This document shows, piece after piece, positions 60,101 to 63,470 of a stretch of DNA of 64,000 bases. The stretch covers positions 1,612,001 to 1,676,000 of the forward strand of contig JAEOAD010000794.1 in assembly GCA_036365145.1 (NCBI GenBank), read 5' to 3'. The translations under genes were made by a program, and so were the position numbers. The first letter of the stretch is position 1. The number at the start of each line of letters is the position of its first letter. Under the pieces are notes generated by a model. It did not search any database. It was not told the origin of the DNA and saw only the letters and a list, made by a program, of their open reading frames with translations. The DNA comes from Orientallactaga sibirica (Eukaryota > Chordata > Mammalia > Rodentia > Dipodidae).

Positions 60101-61548
60101 AAACATGCTGCATGCAGTTCAATGGGAGAGTGGTGATACTCAACAGTGGACACTGCAAGCCTTAAATTTTGCCAGCCAGGCCAATCAGCCAACAGGTGCA
60201 ATAGTGGCATGTCTGTTATGGGGGAAACCAACTGCTCTCTAATTGGACTGGAGGCCCGTCCCATAGGAGGGACTACATCCCTGATACTGAAAACCTACAA
60301 CAGGGGTAAGTCATGAGCCCTAGGGATGTAATATCTGCTGGTATCTGGCTAAATGTATATACTATGTTCACCCAACTGCTCATTAAGCACTTCTCTTAAT
60401 GTTTATACCCATATGTTATTGCTACTCTCACTTTTGGTTAGAGAAGCATCTCTTTTCAGATGGCAGTGACCTTGGGATGACTTAGAAGGCACCATGGTGC
60501 TGAGAAGAAGTGACAGAGGAGCTCAGCACTGAAATATCTCTATCACATCTTCCTAGCTCAGGGTCCATTGCAGAAGAGGTGGTGGAAAGAATGTAAGAGC
60601 CAAAGTAAGGGTAGGACTCCTTACAACATGCTCCTCCAGACACAAATTGGCCGGGATATCCATGACCTCACAGTGCCTGACACTACCTACACAAGACCAT
60701 CATAATAGGAGGAAAAGATCATGACATCAAAATAAAAGAGAGACTGATTGAGAGATCATGGTTTATTGACTACAATTATGGAAGTTATCAATAAAATAAA
60801 TAAATAAATAATTAATTAAAAAAACTAATGTGTGCTCTGGGGAAATGGCTCAATGGTTACAGTGCTTGAGGACTTGAGTTTAAATTCCCAGTATCCATGT
60901 AAATGCTGGGCAGATGTGGCAGCCCATCTGTAATCCCAGTTCTCAGAGGTAGTGACAGAAGATTCCCTGGACAAGTTGGCTAGCTAGACTAGCAGAATAA
61001 ATGAGCTCTGTGTTCAAGTGAGAGACCCAGTCCCAATGAACAAGCAATAGAGGACAGCAATAGAGGAATACAGACACACCACGCCATACACACAGACCAA
61101 CTGGTATGCAAAGTGAGAGGGCTAACAGAAATATAAGTTTCATGCAGAATACAATTAAATCTTCAGTAAAGAATCCTCCCCCTAGGAAAATGCATTTTGT
61201 ATATTCATTTGCAATCTTAGCTCTGTTTCATCCGTGCAAGTTTGTATAAGGTTTTGTTTCCTCAAAATCACATAATTTGATGAGTTATTTGCACAGAATC
61301 ACAATAATACTGGAAAAGTTATTCACATATATTAAGTAATTACTAGTAACACTGAGCCTTGGAGAAGAACTCTATATATTCACCTTTTGCACAAAGTGGG
61401 ATATCAGTAGGATCCGGTAAGGTGGAACATAAGGTCTTCAACTCATACAGTTCACAGAAAGTTTTAATGCTCATCCCCAAATTATACGTAGGTAACAGCA
61501 GCAATGAATTAAGTATTTTCTCTTTAATTGAACTGTGGATGTCGCTAT
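8113..61548 (-). CDS. ABCA-subfamily ABC transporter, 3' part of gene (nine exons, C-terminal 471 residues)
   Basis: This is an ATP-driven membrane transporter of the ABCA family; relatives move lipids across membranes. Joined in minus-strand order, exons 61548-61384, 56819-56641, 50075-49950, 49730-49536, 23999-23812, 22942-22772, 22260-22070, 8895-8822 and 8241-8113 give one open frame of 471 residues plus a TAG stop. All introns are GT/AG and all phases match. Domains in order are the last part of transmembrane domain 2, a linker, nucleotide-binding domain 2 (Walker [11 protein letters not shown]-loop CPQFD, signature SGGNKRK, Walker [15 protein letters not shown]-loop TSH) and an ABCA tail ending [10 protein letters not shown]. 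Full family members run about 1,600-1,700 residues, so some 1,200 should lie upstream of this window. The sequence is closest in style to ABCA3, ABCA17 and the rodent Abca14/15/16 cluster. I cannot choose between these without alignment, so no symbol is given. Confidence 0.95.
8454..8590 (+). mobile_element. B1 SINE
   Basis: GCTGGGTGTGGTGCTGCACT to GAGACCCTACCTC, in the intron between the last two ABCA exons. Confidence 0.93.
8597..8670. repeat. (GAAA)n microsatellite at a B1 tail
   Basis: GAAA units grown from the A-rich tail of the B1 at 8454-8590, lying in the 580-base intron between the last two ABCA exons. Confidence 0.95.
8822..8895 (-). CDS. ABCA gene exon: short C-terminal regulatory exon
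   Basis: The exon is 74 bases, with acceptor cttgtcttag|GTAGTG and donor GGCAAG|gtagaa. It completes a glycine codon and adds 24 residues containing [17 protein letters not shown]. The Y-IPS-D-SWGK pattern is a conserved ABCA C-terminal feature and always precedes the VF-ILE exon. It is too short to show as an independent reading frame and was found by following phase and motif order. Confidence 0.94.
9178..9345 (+). mobile_element. B1 SINE
   Basis: AGCCAGGTGTGGTGGCGTAT to an AAATAAAATAAA tail. Confidence 0.93.
10022..10171 (-). mobile_element. B1 SINE
   Basis: First unit of the SINE stack at 10022-11206. Confidence 0.92.
10172..10325 (-). mobile_element. B1 SINE
   Basis: Directly follows the previous B1; lacks part of the TGCCTCC segment. 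Confidence 0.92.
10332..10508 (-). mobile_element. B2-like SINE
   Basis: Part of the same-strand SINE stack; ends CTAAGTCATTTCTCCAGCCC. Confidence 0.88.
10512..10682 (-). mobile_element. B1 SINE
   Basis: Third B1 of the stack, with a small GATCTAGGATCTGG expansion. Confidence 0.9.
10692..10945 (-). mobile_element. B2-like SINE
   Basis: Tail TTATTTGAGAG and head end AAGCCATCTCTCCAGCCC; has a GATAGATA expansion. Confidence 0.9.
10946..11117 (-). mobile_element. B1 SINE
   Basis: Fourth B1 of the stack, with a poly(T) start and CACCACCATGCCCAGCTC end. Confidence 0.92.
11118..11206 (-). mobile_element. ID-like SINE
   Basis: CAAACTCAGGGCCTCATGCT and TCTACAACTGAGCTACCCAG are the reverse complement of an ID/tRNA-Ala type element. 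Confidence 0.75.
11862..11996 (-). mobile_element. B1 SINE, old
   Basis: Diverged, with GAGTGCTGGGATTGCACGC and GCCACCACACCTAG. Confidence 0.75.
12055..12168 (-). mobile_element. B1 SINE, old
   Basis: TTTGAGACAGGATCTCACTG to GACCATGCCTGGC. Confidence 0.78.
12190..12306 (-). mobile_element. B1 SINE, 5'-truncated
   Basis: Flanked by AAAATTACTTCTT copies, so the truncation happened at insertion. Confidence 0.9.
12308..13985. other. AT-rich intronic stretch, possibly an ancient L1 remnant
   Basis: T-rich plus-strand sequence with no conserved coding block, apart from a SINE-like segment at 12628-12990. Its texture resembles a very old minus-strand L1 5' half, but no diagnostic motif was found. 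Confidence 0.25.
12628..12990 (+). mobile_element. SINE-like element, B4 type uncertain
   Basis: Head GGGGCTGACAAGATTGCTCA and a CACACA/A-rich end; the middle is not recognised. Confidence 0.4.
14008..14146 (-). mobile_element. B1 SINE
   Basis: Flanked by AATTATCAACTTTT copies. Confidence 0.92.
14282..14445 (-). mobile_element. B2-like SINE
   Basis: Shortened body (GGGCCTCTAGCCACTGCAAA); head end CTAAGCCATCTCTCCAGCCC. Confidence 0.88.
14633..16479 (+). mobile_element. Complete ERVL-MaLR provirus
   Basis: LTRs at 14633-14977 and 16131-16479 both start TGTGGTGGTTTGAT and carry AATAAACCTCTTTT. The interior begins with a leucine-tRNA-like primer site (TGGTACCGTGGAGTGG) and has no coding capacity. 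The flanking 5-base target duplication is TAGGG (14628-14632) and CAGGG (16480-16484), one mismatch. Confidence 0.9.
16560..16937 (-). mobile_element. Solo or fragmentary MaLR LTR
   Basis: On the minus strand it opens TGTGGTAATTTTATTGTG and runs to an LTR-like end near 16560. The plus-strand reading frames over it are incidental. The same LTR type recurs as a fragment at 51166-51293. Confidence 0.65.
16946..17048 (-). mobile_element. SINE fragment
   Basis: Head half only, ending CTAAGCCATCTTCCCAGC; diverged. Confidence 0.6.
17690..17898 (-). mobile_element. B2-like SINE
   Basis: GAGA repeat, GGGGCCTCTAGCCACTAC body, head end TGCCATCTCTCCAGTC. Confidence 0.9.
17899..18060 (-). mobile_element. 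B1 SINE
   Basis: TTTTAGCTAGGGTCTCTCTC to CTACCATGCCCAGGC. Confidence 0.88.
18184..18425 (+). mobile_element. B2-like SINE
   Basis: Head GGGGCTGGAGAAAGGGCTTA; a body variant with TGCAATGCTGCACTTGCCCA; long CT run. Confidence 0.9.
18373..18409. repeat. (CT)n microsatellite in a SINE
   Basis: Pure CT run in the tail region of the SINE at 18184-18425. Confidence 0.95.
18637..18891 (+). mobile_element. B4-like SINE
   Basis: Contains GGCCCTGGGTTCAGATCC and TTGTCCTCTGACATCCATAT; the 18897-20900 provirus inserted at its end. Confidence 0.7.
18897..20900 (-). mobile_element. Complete ERVL-MaLR provirus
   Basis: LTRs at 18897-19286 and 20510-20900 are near-identical direct repeats, differing at roughly a dozen sites by eye. 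On the minus strand the interior starts with primer-site-like TGGTACCAGAAGTGGGG. A perfect 5-base target duplication ATATG flanks it (18892-18896 and 20901-20905). The reading frames inside the two LTRs are repeated with the LTR and are not genes. Confidence 0.93.
21025..21425 (+). mobile_element. Ancient MaLR LTR (MLT1/MST type)
   Basis: The order TTATGGATTGATTTGTGTCC, GAAGTCCTAAC, CACCTTGGATCTTGGA, CTCCAGAAC, GCTATAGCAG follows the mammalian MLT1/MST LTR pattern. It is interrupted by a T-rich GTTTTTT repeat at 21364-21408. Confidence 0.65.
21480..21795 (-). mobile_element. B4-like SINE
   Basis: Reverse-complement order: GGAAGACATCAGGTGCCC, ACTGAACCTGGAGCTC, TAGTCATGCCCAGC, GAGATTGAACTCAGTCC. 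Confidence 0.75.
22070..22260 (-). CDS. ABCA gene exon: end of NBD2 and regulatory domain
   Basis: The exon is 191 bases, with acceptor ttgtttttcaag|TATGGAGG and donor CTCCCAG|gtaagt. After completing a serine codon it has 63 codons plus one base. It encodes [32 protein letters not shown] and [17 protein letters not shown], the typical ABCA sequence after the H-loop. Confidence 0.96.
22514..22750 (+). mobile_element. B2-like SINE next to an ABCA splice donor
   Basis: Flanked by TAAGATTCCAGTGAG at 22499-22513 and 22751-22765. The second copy begins 7 bases into the intron after the exon ending at 22772. Confidence 0.92.
22772..22942 (-). CDS. ABCA gene exon: NBD2 signature, Walker B, start of H-loop
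   Basis: The exon is 171 bases, with acceptor accatgaag|TGGAGG and donor CACACAG|gtatga. The split codons on both sides read serine. It encodes the C-loop [10 protein letters not shown], Walker B with catalytic glutamate [13 protein letters not shown], and KVIIITSH, whose histidine is the switch residue. A SINE has inserted in the following intron so that its target-site duplication begins only 7 bases after the splice donor. Confidence 0.97.
23173..23388 (+). mobile_element. B2-like SINE
   Basis: Flanked by AGAAAGATGAATTTTG copies at about 23157 and 23390. The head is shortened by loss of the GGTTAAG segment. Confidence 0.9.
23812..23999 (-). CDS. ABCA gene exon: NBD2 Q-loop and helical region
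   Basis: The exon is 188 bases, with acceptor ttttattttag and donor TTGAG|gtaaga. It has 62 codons plus two bases (AG) of a serine codon shared with the next exon. It encodes [20 protein letters not shown], which carries the Q-loop glutamine, then a helical stretch ending [12 protein letters not shown] just before the ABC signature. Confidence 0.97.
24519..24582 (+). mobile_element. B1 SINE 3' fragment
   Basis: Only GTGAATTCCAGGTCAGCC onward plus the A-rich tail. Confidence 0.85.
24689..24832 (+). mobile_element. B1 SINE
   Basis: AGCCAGCTGTGGTGGCACAC to a poly(A) tail. Confidence 0.93.
25434..25640 (+). mobile_element. B2-like SINE
   Basis: Flanked by AACAACTGAT and AACAATTGAT; a B4-like element with a similar head follows immediately. 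Confidence 0.85.
25655..25930 (+). mobile_element. B4-like SINE
   Basis: Head GATGGGCTGGAGAATAGG, then AAGCTGGCTAGCCAAAT and a CA-rich, A-rich end. Confidence 0.7.
26115..26330 (+). mobile_element. B2-like SINE
   Basis: Head CTGGGCTGGAGAGATGGCTT and an A-rich tail of AAATAAATG units. Confidence 0.9.
27470..27640 (+). mobile_element. B1 SINE, young-looking
   Basis: CpG-rich head (GCCGGGCGTGGTGGTGCACG), long poly(A), flanked by TAGAAAAAACA copies (27459-27469 and 27641-27651). Confidence 0.95.
28366..28560 (+). mobile_element. B2-like SINE in old L1
   Basis: Head GGGGCTGAAGAGATGGCTCA and tail CTAAATAAATAAATAGATA. Confidence 0.88.
28572..28740. repeat. Tandem duplication of about 97 bases inside old L1
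   Basis: GAAATGTGATCCAT-CTTTTG and CTGCCTT-AAGAAACTTG occur at 28572-28612 and again at 28670-28707, followed by diverged but alignable sequence. Confidence 0.7.
29336..29872 (-). mobile_element. ERVL-type solo LTR (MLT2/MT2-like)
   Basis: Plus-strand TGTATTAGTCAGGGTTCTCT at one end and CAAGTTGACACAAACTTAACC at the other are the ends of an ERVL LTR in minus orientation. It interrupts the old plus-strand L1. It is GC-rich and CpG-containing compared with its surroundings. Confidence 0.65.
30107..30211 (+). mobile_element. ID SINE
   Basis: GTTGGGGATTTAGCTCAGTG and CCCTGGGTTTGGTCCCCAGC are the ID core. Flanked by GAAAAGATAAG copies. Confidence 0.93.
30739..30958 (+). mobile_element. B2-like SINE in old L1
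   Basis: Flanked by AAAATGTATCAAA copies (about 30728 and 30963); long AAAT tail. Confidence 0.92.
31727..31915 (+). mobile_element. B2-like SINE in old L1
   Basis: Flanked by ATACAGAAT copies; head lacks part of the GCTTGCC segment. Confidence 0.88.
31928..32075 (+). mobile_element. B1 SINE, head-truncated
   Basis: Begins at CCTTTAATCCCAGCACTTGG. Confidence 0.9.
32093..32380 (+). mobile_element. B2-like SINE with CA-repeat tail
   Basis: Diverged head GGATGGAAAGGTGGCTTAG; the body runs into the CA microsatellite and GA-rich sequence. Confidence 0.75.
32261..32305. repeat. (CA)n microsatellite
   Basis: About 22 uninterrupted CA units within a SINE tail, followed by a GAAA/GAGA-rich stretch to 32380. 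It produces meaningless repetitive reading frames on both strands. Confidence 0.97.
32981..33140 (+). mobile_element. B1 SINE
   Basis: GCCGGGCATGGTGGCTCACG to AAACAAAACAAAA, flanked by ATCCAAACAAGG copies. Confidence 0.93.
33154..33372 (+). mobile_element. B2-like SINE in old L1
   Basis: Preceded by ATCCAAACAAGG, the same target word that precedes the neighbouring B1 and SINE. Confidence 0.9.
33411..33620 (+). mobile_element. B2-like SINE in old L1
   Basis: Also preceded by ATCCAAACAAGG; intact head and an AAATAAATAAAT tail. Confidence 0.92.
33657..33878 (+). mobile_element. B2-like SINE in old L1
   Basis: Flanked by GGAGCATGGA copies on both sides. Confidence 0.9.
34092..35065 (-). mobile_element. 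5'-truncated L1, 3' UTR and ORF2 end
   Basis: A poly(T) run at 34092-34115 and the TTTATTGACAACTTCC motif mark the 3' end on the minus strand. The sequence then follows the same L1 3' UTR as at 36885-37790 and 38097-39700 and stops in the ORF2 tail near 35065. Confidence 0.85.
35330..35474 (-). mobile_element. B1 SINE before the receptor pseudogene
   Basis: TTTTTCAGGGAAGAGTCTCG to CACCACACCCAACTTC, 55 bases upstream of the olfactory receptor relic. Confidence 0.88.
35530..36466 (+). pseudogene. Olfactory receptor (class II) pseudogene
   Basis: This is a single-exon, seven-helix odorant receptor relic. Visible landmarks are EFILRFTD near the N-terminus, helix 1 ([18 protein letters not shown]), the [11 protein letters not shown] loop, the intact [11 protein letters not shown]-protein motif, KALSTCASH before helix 6 and [15 protein letters not shown] in helix 7. 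The breaks are as follows. There is no start codon or N-glycosylation segment, because the frame is preceded by TAG at 35521. Small deletions around 36040-36080, in the second extracellular loop, shift the frame. An in-frame TGA at 36281-36283 replaces a conserved arginine position after helix 6. The original stop is probably 36464-36466. The gene lies inside the 25.5 kb ABCA intron on the opposite strand. It resembles OR family 5/8/9 sequences, but the family was not resolved. Confidence 0.93.
36467..36884. other. AT-rich spacer after the receptor pseudogene
   Basis: No repeat or coding block recognised. Confidence 0.4.
41896..42062 (+). mobile_element. B1 SINE in the nested L1
   Basis: Flanked by perfect TTAAATGGTTTATCTCA copies (41879-41895 and 42063-42079). 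Confidence 0.96.
42440..42728 (-). mobile_element. B2-like SINE, longer variant
   Basis: Variant body with GCAGCCTCTCAGCTGCTGC and GTGCGGCATTGCACCC. It carries an internal duplication of GCTGGAGATTGGAAC. TAATTTCTT flanks it inside the nested L1. Confidence 0.9.
45877..46128 (-). mobile_element. B2-like SINE at the L1/L1 junction
   Basis: Poly(T) start, GAGA repeat and an intact body. It is flanked by perfect CCTCAACATAGTTTT copies, so it inserted exactly over the right target duplication of the nested L1. Confidence 0.93.
46452..46725 (-). mobile_element. B2-like SINE, longer variant
   Basis: Flanked by perfect TGATCTGTGGTTTT copies; variant body with GTAGTCTCTCAGCTGCTG. Confidence 0.92.
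48873..49136 (+). mobile_element. L1 3' UTR fragment, opposite orientation
   Basis: The sequence ends ACTGTCAATAAAAAG followed by a T-rich flank, and contains GACCTCACAGTGGCTACC and AAATGACATCAAATAG, standard L1 3' UTR blocks read on the plus strand. It abuts the 5'-truncated end of the minus-strand L1. Confidence 0.75.
49208..49335. repeat. Two-copy tandem duplication of about 63 bases
   Basis: CATCATCTGGCATGTCAGAGG...CCAAGAGAT...CTGA-TGAGG-TCTCA occurs twice in direct succession, in the intron just after the Walker A exon. Confidence 0.85.
49536..49730 (-). CDS. ABCA gene exon: NBD2 Walker A
   Basis: This 195-base, 65-codon exon has phase 0 at both ends, acceptor ttttttaag|ATATAT and donor CTAAAG|gtcaga. 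It encodes [20 protein letters not shown], then [16 protein letters not shown], then the strand [10 protein letters not shown]. The P-loop lysine and following threonines that bind ATP phosphates are intact. The next exon lies 25.5 kb away, across the longest intron in the window. Confidence 0.97.
49950..50075 (-). CDS. ABCA gene exon: linker into nucleotide-binding domain 2
   Basis: This 126-base, 42-codon exon has phase 0 at both ends, acceptor ttcag|GATAAA and donor ATAAAG|gtaata. It encodes an acidic linker with [15 protein letters not shown] and then [13 protein letters not shown]. The EDVQ-ER-V block is the standard ABCA lead-in to the second ATP-binding cassette. It joins the next exon in frame at IK|IYFK. 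Confidence 0.93.
50623..50797 (-). mobile_element. B1 SINE
   Basis: Preceded by a (GTT)n run at 50602-50622; ends CACCACGCCCAGCTA plus poly(T). Confidence 0.9.
50936..51150 (+). mobile_element. B2-like SINE, diverged
   Basis: Head GCTACAGAGATGGTTCCATG and body GCCAGATGCACAAAGTGGTG; the tail is degraded. Confidence 0.8.
51166..51293 (-). mobile_element. MaLR LTR fragment
   Basis: Matches part of the LTR at 16560-16937 (AGCTCAAAC-TCTACACACCT, GGAATCAGATCCACYCC). It ends at the broken 3' side of the L1 beginning at 51294. Confidence 0.5.
51340..51577 (-). mobile_element. B2-like SINE in L1
   Basis: Flanked by TCTTGTTTATTTTTT copies; GAGA repeat and head end AAGCCATCTCTCCAGCCC. Confidence 0.92.
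53490..53710 (-). mobile_element. B2-like SINE, longer variant
   Basis: Flanked by TTTTCTACTGCTT copies inside the ORF1 region of the L1. Confidence 0.92.
54070..54290 (-). mobile_element. B2-like SINE in L1
   Basis: Long GAGA repeat and a body with CCAGCCACTGCAAATGAAC; head end CCATCTCTCCAACCCC. Confidence 0.9.
54460..54945 (-). repeat. L1 5' UTR tandem monomers (four units of about 125 bases)
   Basis: Units start near 54460, 54588, 54711 and 54840. Each carries the order GTGGCGAGTGGGATGG, GTGTGGAGCTCCATGG, AAGCCTAGGTYGGGG, GCTAGCCTGTTGACCTGG with substitutions. Rodent L1 promoters are often built of such monomers. Confidence 0.8.
55233..55590. repeat. Short tandem repeat of about 30 bases, split by a SINE
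   Basis: The block AAACCTGGAAYATRTCACAC recurs at 55236-55310 and again at 55537-55590. A B2-like SINE (55310-55535) sits in the middle, flanked by AACCTGGAA copies. Confidence 0.7.
55310..55535 (+). mobile_element. B2-like SINE in tandem repeat
   Basis: Flanked by AACCTGGAA copies; (CTGT)n and (CT)n in the body, AAATAAATAAAT tail. Confidence 0.92.
55928..56131 (+). mobile_element. B2-like SINE
   Basis: Flanked by AAAGTTCAAATTC copies. Confidence 0.92.
56200..56560 (+). mobile_element. MaLR LTR
   Basis: It starts GTATGGTTTGAATGTGAAAT and contains GCTCATGTGTTGAATGCTTGG and GAGCCTTCTGAAACCATGAG, the MaLR LTR pattern. It lies just downstream of the exon at 56641-56819. Confidence 0.6.
56641..56819 (-). 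CDS. ABCA gene exon: last transmembrane helix of TMD2
   Basis: The exon is 179 bases with donor AATAAG|gtaagt. The acceptor is the AG after a strong pyrimidine tract (tcttttcattag). A second AG 22 bases further into the exon would break the frame with the previous exon, so the outer one was chosen. The split codon with the previous exon reads GTG, followed by 59 codons. The residues [20 protein letters not shown] form one hydrophobic helix, followed by a basic cytosolic stretch ending YKALNK. The motif [12 protein letters not shown] corresponds to the ABCA pattern just before the NBD2 linker. Confidence 0.9.
56882..57305 (+). mobile_element. B4-like SINE, interrupted
   Basis: Head at 56882-56955; the second half (GCCAGGTGTGGTGGCATAT) starts at 57091. 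The 130 bases between end in poly(A) and look like another insertion. Confidence 0.65.
57331..57545 (+). mobile_element. B2-like SINE
   Basis: Head GGGCTGGCGAGATGAGTGCT with internal loss; AAATAAATAAAAT tail. Confidence 0.85.
57690..57850 (+). mobile_element. B1 SINE
   Basis: Flanked by GAGTCATTT copies; tail with a C9 run. Confidence 0.92.
57851..58517. other. Intronic sequence, nothing recognised
   Basis: A 99-codon frame at 57895-58194 has no recognisable domain, and no phase-compatible ABCA exon was found here. Confidence 0.4.
58534..58728 (-). mobile_element. Very short 5'-truncated L1 insertion with perfect target duplication
   Basis: The 3'-most 195 bases of an L1 (TTTATTGACAACTTCC, TTTTGATGTCATCATC) are flanked by identical 17-base copies of AATACCTGGAATTTTTT at about 58518-58534 and 58730-58746. 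This shows a target-primed insertion. Confidence 0.88.
58827..59058 (-). mobile_element. B2-like SINE, longer variant
   Basis: Flanked by CCATATTCTT copies. It shares with 42440-42728 the internal duplication of CTGGAGATTGGAACC, so the two are one subfamily. Confidence 0.9.
59297..59677. repeat. Minisatellite, six copies of a 63-74 base unit
   Basis: Units start at 59297, 59360, 59434, 59507, 59577 and 59649. Each has CAGCTCCATATCA, a GGAGTAGTTTAACATTAA block, TTTACTC-TTCAACAGCA and an ATGTTCACCACATGT end, with moderate divergence. Confidence 0.88.
59730..60815 (+). mobile_element. L1 3' UTR fragment
   Basis: Plus-strand L1 3' UTR (CCTTCCAGTGAGTTGTTGGC, GTGCCTGACACTACC, GATCATGACATCAAAAT) ending GTTATCAATAAAATAAATAA. 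Reading frames on either strand match copies in the other L1 tails and are not genes. Confidence 0.85.
60830..61125 (+). mobile_element. B4-like SINE
   Basis: Contains GGGGAAATGGCTCAATGG, ATCTGTAATCCCAGTTCTC and GAGAGACCCAGTC. Confidence 0.75.
61384..61548 (-). CDS. ABCA gene exon: end of transmembrane domain 2 (extracellular loop)
   Basis: The exon is 165 bases, with acceptor ...tctttttag before 61548 and donor AAAAG|gtgaat at 61383. The frame begins with 2 bases of a split codon, reads 54 codons and ends with 1 base. It encodes the conserved ABCA stretch [16 protein letters not shown] followed by [10 protein letters not shown], the segment before the last membrane helix of TMD2. This is the most upstream exon I can support in the window. 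Its preceding exon, which should carry hydrophobic TMD2 helices and end in phase 1, was not found between 61549 and 64000. Confidence 0.9.
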
Positions 61549-61689
61549 CTAAAAAGATGATAGCATTATGATGGTTTATATAAAATGAATGAATTGTCTC
61601 AATAAATCAACTTTTCAGGTAGATAGGGACCTGGTGACACTCACGTTACATCCCTAAAGGTTCCTTTGACACCATCCTGCTATTCTAAC

Positions 61690-61908
61690 TTTTAAAAATT
61701 AATTTATTTATCGGAGAGTGACAGAGAAAGAGAGAGAGAGAGGGAGGGAGGATGGGCGCACCAGGGCCTCCAGCCACTGCAAACCAACTCCAGATACATG
61801 TGCCACCTTATGCATCTGGCTTACGTGGGTACTAGGGAATCTAGCCTTGAACTGGGGTCCTTAGGCTTCTCAGGCAAGCATTTAACTGCTAAGTCATCTC
61901 TCCAGCTC
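61690..61908 (-). mobile_element. B2-like SINE
   Basis: GAGA repeat, body GGGCCTCCAGCCACTGCAAA, head end AAGTCATCTCTCCAGC. Confidence 0.9.
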
Positions 61909-61971
61909 TGCTCTAATATTTTTTAGCAAAGCAAGTTAAACAATTTTCCTTGGTAAAAAAGTTGTAAGGTG

Positions 61972-62113
61972 AGCCGGACATGGTGGCACATGCCTTTAAT
62001 CCCAGAACTTGGGAGGCAGAGGGAGGAGGATCACTGTGAGTTCGAGGACACCCTGAGACTACATAGTGAATTCCAGATCAGCCTGAGCTACAGTGAGACC
62101 CTACCTCAAAAAA

Positions 62114-62140
<27 letters not shown>
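61972..62140 (+). mobile_element. B1 SINE
   Basis: Flanked by AAAAAGTTGYAAGGTG copies; long poly(A). Confidence 0.94.
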
Positions 62141-62147
<7 letters not shown>

Positions 62148-62354
62148 GCAAGGTGGATTTACTAGGGGAACTGTCCAGACCTAAGATGACTAAGATGAGA
62201 GGGAAATACTAAAACTCAAAATTATAGATCATTTTGGCATAAAGTATAACCTAATTATTGTCCACAATACCCTTAATTGAGGTATCTCTGGGAAGGCATC
62301 ATCTGCCCCTAATGAGCACAATTTATTATCCTTGGAAAGATGCCTTTAAAATGT

Positions 62355-62356
62355 AC

Positions 62357-62403
<47 letters not shown>

Positions 62404-62405
62404 TT
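62355..62405. repeat. (TTTA)n microsatellite in a SINE tail
   Basis: About 12 TTTA units forming the A-rich tail of the minus-strand SINE at 62355-62618. Confidence 0.95.
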
Positions 62406-62618
62406 TGAGAGAGACACAGAGGCAGAGAGAGAGAGAGACAAAGAGATGGCGGGGGGCAGAAAGAGAGAATGGGCACACCAGGGCCTTCAGCTGCTGCGAA
62501 CAAACACCAGATACATGTGCCATCTTGTGCATCTGGCTTACATGGGTCCTGGAGAATTGAACCTAGGTCCTTTGGCTTTGCAGGCAAGCCCTTAACCACT
62601 AGGCCATTTCTCCAGCCT
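62355..62618 (-). mobile_element. B2-like SINE
   Basis: Flanked by GGAAAGATGCCTTT copies; long TTTA tail. Confidence 0.93.
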
Positions 62619-62699
62619 GGAAAGATGCCTTTTGAAAAATACATATTATCTTGTTGGCCATTTGGCCTCCACTAGTATTTCTTTATTAATAATTTTGGT

Positions 62700-62906
62700 T
62701 TTGTTTTATTTTTTATTTATTTGAGAAAGAGAAAGAGGGGGGAGAGACAGGGAGAGAATATGGGTATGCCAAGGCCTCCAGCCACTGTATACAAACACAA
62801 AAAGCATGCACCACCTTGTGCATCTGGCTTATGTGGGCCCTAGGAAATCAAACCTGGGTCTTTAGGTTTTGCAGGCAGGCGCCTTAACCTCTAAGGTATC
62901 TCCAGC
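62700..62906 (-). mobile_element. B2-like SINE
   Basis: Diverged body (CCACTGTATACAAACAC); head end AAGGTATCTCCAGCCC. Confidence 0.88.
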
Positions 62907-62919
62907 CCTCATATTTTTA

Positions 62920-62957
62920 AAAAAATATGTCTTATTTATTAATTGAGAGACTGGAAG

Positions 62958-62993
<36 letters not shown>

Positions 62994-63145
62994 GGTGCAC
63001 CAGGGCCTCCAGCCACTGCAAATGAACTCCAGATGCATGGGCCCCCTTGTGCATCTGGCTTATGTGGGTCCTGGGGAATCGAGCCTTGAACTGGGGTCTT
63101 TAGGCTTCACAGGCAAGAGCTTAACCACTGTGCCATCTCCCCAGC
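62920..63145 (-). mobile_element. B2-like SINE
   Basis: Flanked by AGCCCTCAT copies, so it inserted at the edge of the preceding SINE. Confidence 0.9.
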
Positions 63146-63239
63146 CATCCAGCCCTCATCTTGTATTTCATTTCTTTCCATGGCACAGCAGGAGGTATCT
63201 GTCTAATTAGCCATTTTTTTTCTGATTCTGTAAAACTTG

Positions 63240-63470
63240 CTTATTGTATACTCAAGGTCTCTGGCACTAGACCTGGACTCTGAGCCTTGAGACTTAAAAA
63301 TAATTAGTGTAGTCATAGATAAGGTACATAAGCTCTGAACCATCAAGAATCAAGAGTCCAGGCTTTGGAGGAGATTCCCCTGGGACCACGCTGTTACGTA
63401 AATAAACTTTTATCCTGGTTCTCCACTCAGTCTGTGGTGCAGGTTCTGTGTGCCGATTTCCTGCAACACA
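63240..63470 (+). mobile_element. Possible LTR fragment
   Basis: AATAAACTTTTATCCTGG followed by TCTCCACTCAGTCTGTGG and an end near TGCAACA resembles the poly(A)-signal end of a rodent LTR. Nothing coding is seen. Confidence 0.35.
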
